Shown: piece after piece, positions 61,822 through 64,000 of the stretch
How the letters are laid out: the number at the start of each line of letters is the position of its first letter
How positions within the stretch are numbered: position 1 is the stretch's first letter
Source: Lysinibacillus macroides
Lineage (GTDB): Bacteria > Bacillota > Bacilli > Bacillales_A > Planococcaceae
Reading direction: 5' to 3'
Assembly: GCF_001281525.1 (NCBI RefSeq)
Contig: NZ_LGCI01000010.1
Coordinates: 858,869-922,868 of the forward strand
DNA length: 64,000 bases
Notes under the pieces: model-generated
Database searches by the model: none
What the model was told of the DNA's origin: nothing
The model's input: the letters and a program-made list of their open reading frames with translations, nothing else
Translations under genes and position numbers: made by a program

Positions 61822-64000
61822 GTTCTGTTGGCCCCCCTTCTGCTAACATTTCGGCTGCTGCTTCCGCTTTTTCAGCAAAGCGATCGATAATGCCATCAAT
61901 GTCCATTTCATTATTGATATGGTTTTCACTACGAGCATCGATGTTAATTTCAGCCGTTGTATAACGATTAATAGCTTCTCGCTCTGCGATGTCGCGTAGG
62001 TATTTTAAATCCTCATTCAGCATCTTGATTCCGTCTGCTGCCTTTTTGGTGTTTCCAGCAGTTTTCTTGCCATCATCATTGCCCGTGTCAAGCTTGTCAC
62101 TAATACCATCACCCATTGCGAGTGCGTCGTTAATGGATTTCATTAGGGCGTCTGTGTTACCTGTATTTGCTTTTGGCACCGAAAAATCAGTTACTCTTTC
62201 TCCCCAATCGTATCCTTTGCCGTATGCCTCCACAATATCAAACGTTTTAAGTTGCCAATCTTCTGCTACCATTCGTTCAACTTTATGCTTATTTATCCCT
62301 AACTTTTCATCTGTCCATGCTTGTAAGTTTTCACGCCATTGCCCCCACGAATCTGCCATGTTAGTACCTAATACAAAATCCATAGCTTTAGCGATGCTTT
62401 GTAAAATACTTAAAGCGTTATCACCTAGTTGCGCAAACATACGACCAATAGCGCTTAAATCACCGCTAAATATATTAATCAAACCTTCTGCTACCGTTGC
62501 GGATACGTTATAAATATTCGTAAATACTTCGACTGCTATATTCCAGATATAAATAAACGCATTAGCTACGGTAGCACCTAAAGCTAAAAACACACCCGCG
62601 ACTACACCTGTTGCACTAATGGATTTGTTGGCAAAAAGGTTAATTGCTCCAACCGCTACATACAGTATCGTTATCAATGCCACAATCCCCATTACAACTA
62701 AAAAAACGGGATTGGCAGCTAATGCTGCATTTAGTCCCCATGCGGCGGCAACCATTGACCAAGTTGTACCTGTACCTAAACCCGTCACCATAGCGTACCC
62801 CCACAAAGCCGTTGTAGTAATTGCAGCCCATGCCGATACCGCCATTTTAGCAACCACAACAGCTCCTAGAGCACCAACATATCCCATTACAGCAGTAGTT
62901 GCTGCTCCAACAATCGGCGCTATGGCTGACCAATTATCGTAAATTAGCGAACCTAAATTAATTATCATTACTAGAGTTTGTTCTACTGCACCTGCTACTA
63001 CATAAAGCGCTTGCGTTGCACTCGTTGCAAACTGTTTAAATCGGTCACTGTTAGCAATATCATTGATTTTTTGTAGTACAGGTCCAAATGCATGTAATGC
63101 TTCATTTTGGAAAACAATCCACATCTGCCCCCATGTTACAGGCATGCTGTCAAATTTAGCATTAATTTCATCTGTTGCCGCAAACATTGCATTTTTAACT
63201 ATTTCTGCGGTAATTGCTCCATCTGAAGCCAACTCGCGAATTGCGCCAATCGGCTCCCCCATATAATCTGCGATTGTCGCAATTAAATTTGGCGCTTGCT
63301 CAAAAATCGAATTAAGCTCATCACCGCGCAAAACCCCACTTGCCAATGCTTGTGACAATTGGAGAGTTGCATTACTAGCCTCAGTCGCATTTGCTCCTGC
63401 AATGCCGAACTGCTTTTGTACGAGTTCCGTAAATGCTACTACCTCCCCCATACTCCCAAATGCATCACGTGCATTTGTACCAATACGGGCTACCATATTT
63501 GCGGTATCCTTATACGATGAAAAAGACCGTTGAGCAGCATCATGAATCATCTGTTGAGCAAGGTCTATTTCACTCATGTCCCCTAGCCCAAAATCCACTT
63601 CAGAGACTTGGTCTGGCAGAACTGGCATATCATCTACCAGCAATTGCACACGTGCTTTCAAATCGGTCATTTCATCTGACAACTGTATAACCTTGCCTAA
63701 ACCTTGCAACGACAGATATGCACCAATTAAAGTCATTACTTTGCCAATTAATCCATCCATAGCACTTGTACCATCACGTATCCTATTATTAAATCGTTCT
63801 TGCTCATTTTCAGCATCCCTAATTTCGCTTTCGATTCGATTAAACATTTCGTCGACTCTAGCCAACTCTCGTTGCGCTTGTTGCAACCTGGAAATATCCA
63901 CGACTTCACCACTTGCGTTTTGAAGATTTTCAAATCCACTAATTGTTAATTGCAATGCGCTGTTAATCGAGCGGAAAATAGGGCTTAAATTGTCTGTCAT
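61814..64000 (-). CDS. xkdO: Tail tape measure protein, truncated by the window edge
   Basis: At least 728 residues. The first Met seen is at the very edge; alignment with the satellite homologue suggests about ten more residues outside. A short coiled coil (about 35-80), GAYLSLQ (93-99), VLRGDELNSIFEQAPNL, IADYMGEPIGAIRELASDGA, long hydrophobic segments at about 340-500 and the C-terminal tail LKYLRDIAEREAIN. It sets tail length and enters the host membrane on infection. Confidence 0.9.
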   Translation of the reverse strand: MTDNLSPIFRSINSALQLTISGFENLQNASGEVVDISRLQQAQRELARVDEMFNRIESEIRDAENEQERFNNRIRDGTSAMDGLIGKVMTLIGAYLSLQGLGKVIQLSDEMTDLKARVQLLVDDMPVLPDQVSEVDFGLGDMSEIDLAQQMIHDAAQRSFSSYKDTANMVARIGTNARDAFGSMGEVVAFTELVQKQFGIAGANATEASNATLQLSQALASGVLRGDELNSIFEQAPNLIATIADYMGEPIGAIRELASDGAITAEIVKNAMFAATDEINAKFDSMPVTWGQMWIVFQNEALHAFGPVLQKINDIANSDRFKQFATSATQALYVVAGAVEQTLVMIINLGSLIYDNWSAIAPIVGAATTAVMGYVGALGAVVVAKMAVSAWAAITTTALWGYAMVTGLGTGTTWSMVAAAWGLNAALAANPVFLVVMGIVALITILYVAVGAINLFANKSISATGVVAGVFLALGATVANAFIYIWNIAVEVFTNIYNVSATVAEGLINIFSGDLSAIGRMFAQLGDNALSILQSIAKAMDFVLGTNMADSWGQWRENLQAWTDEKLGINKHKVERMVAEDWQLKTFDIVEAYGKGYDWGERVTDFSVPKANTGNTDALMKSINDALAMGDGISDKLDTGNDDGKKTAGNTKKAADGIKMLNEDLKYLRDIAEREAINRYTTAEINIDARSENHINNEMDIDGIIDRFAEKAEAAAEMLAEGGPTEHV

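Larger units (their letters stand above)
51242..64000. mobile_element. PBSX-like contractile-tail prophage, left part
   Basis: Leftward lysis and tail modules (amidase to tape measure) in canonical PBSX/XkdU-to-XkdO order, with cargo genes at the left end. It runs out of the window. The left boundary is inferred from the att copy at 51220-51241 and the 11-bp-spaced TGGGGGC repeats; head, replication and integrase genes should lie to the right. Confidence 0.8.

Overview
The window is Gram-positive, low-GC, spore-former chromosome, most likely a Lysinibacillus or close relative (Bacillales, Planococcaceae). The gene content and order around ytvI, fxsA, pyk, pfkA, accA, accD, dnaE, nrnA, ytpI, ytoI, ytkL, ald, ytxK, tpx, yteJ, sppA, an acyl-CoA synthetase, an alpha/beta SASP, thiI, nifZ, ezrA, hisJ, ytsP, ytrP and rpsD is that of the Bacillus subtilis ytvI-to-rpsD arc. 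Species assignment is inference; no 16S gene is present.

Bases 1-35,583 are this conserved core. It holds the glycolysis and fatty-acid block (pyk, pfkA, accA, accD, with a FadR-like GntR regulator and its palindromic operator), replication and RNA turnover (dnaE, nrnA), and stress and redox genes (usp, tpx, ytsP). It also holds a TPP-riboswitch-controlled thiMDE operon and a separate thiI-nifZ pair, the division regulator ezrA, a diguanylate cyclase, and rpsD with a long leader. It carries one IS630-family insertion that rewrote the last codons of a peptidase gene, and one decayed GNAT acetyltransferase.

Bases 35,563-51,241 are a 15.7-kb integrative element inserted in the 3' end of rpsD. 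A 22-bp direct repeat restores the rpsD stop codon and marks both ends. The element has an integrase, a repressor with no S24 peptidase domain, an excisionase-like HTH protein, a primase-helicase and an adjoining cluster of iterons that looks like a replication origin. It also has an XRE plus PemK/MazF-like pair and a leftward run of small genes. It encodes no recognisable capsid, portal or large terminase, so it looks like a phage satellite. Unusually, it carries an intact two-gene tail cassette: a tape measure protein and an XkdQ-like hub. Both are homologous, by eye, to genes of the prophage that lies immediately to the right.

Bases 51,242-64,000 (running out of the window) are the left part of a PBSX-like contractile-tail prophage. 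It contains an SOS-controlled YolD-like gene and a rightward cargo operon of two interrupted genes. Then, all leftward, come amidase, holin, XhlA, a lipoprotein, tail fibre, XkdU, XkdT, XkdS, XkdR, XkdQ, XkdP and a truncated tape measure. Two TGGGGGC repeats 11 bp apart sit at the same distance from the middle att copy as the satellite's own repeats sit from its left att. I infer that satellite and prophage are integrated in tandem at the same rpsD site, with a third att copy expected beyond the right edge. The most interesting hypothesis here is a satellite that substitutes its own tape measure and hub into the tails of a resident helper phage.
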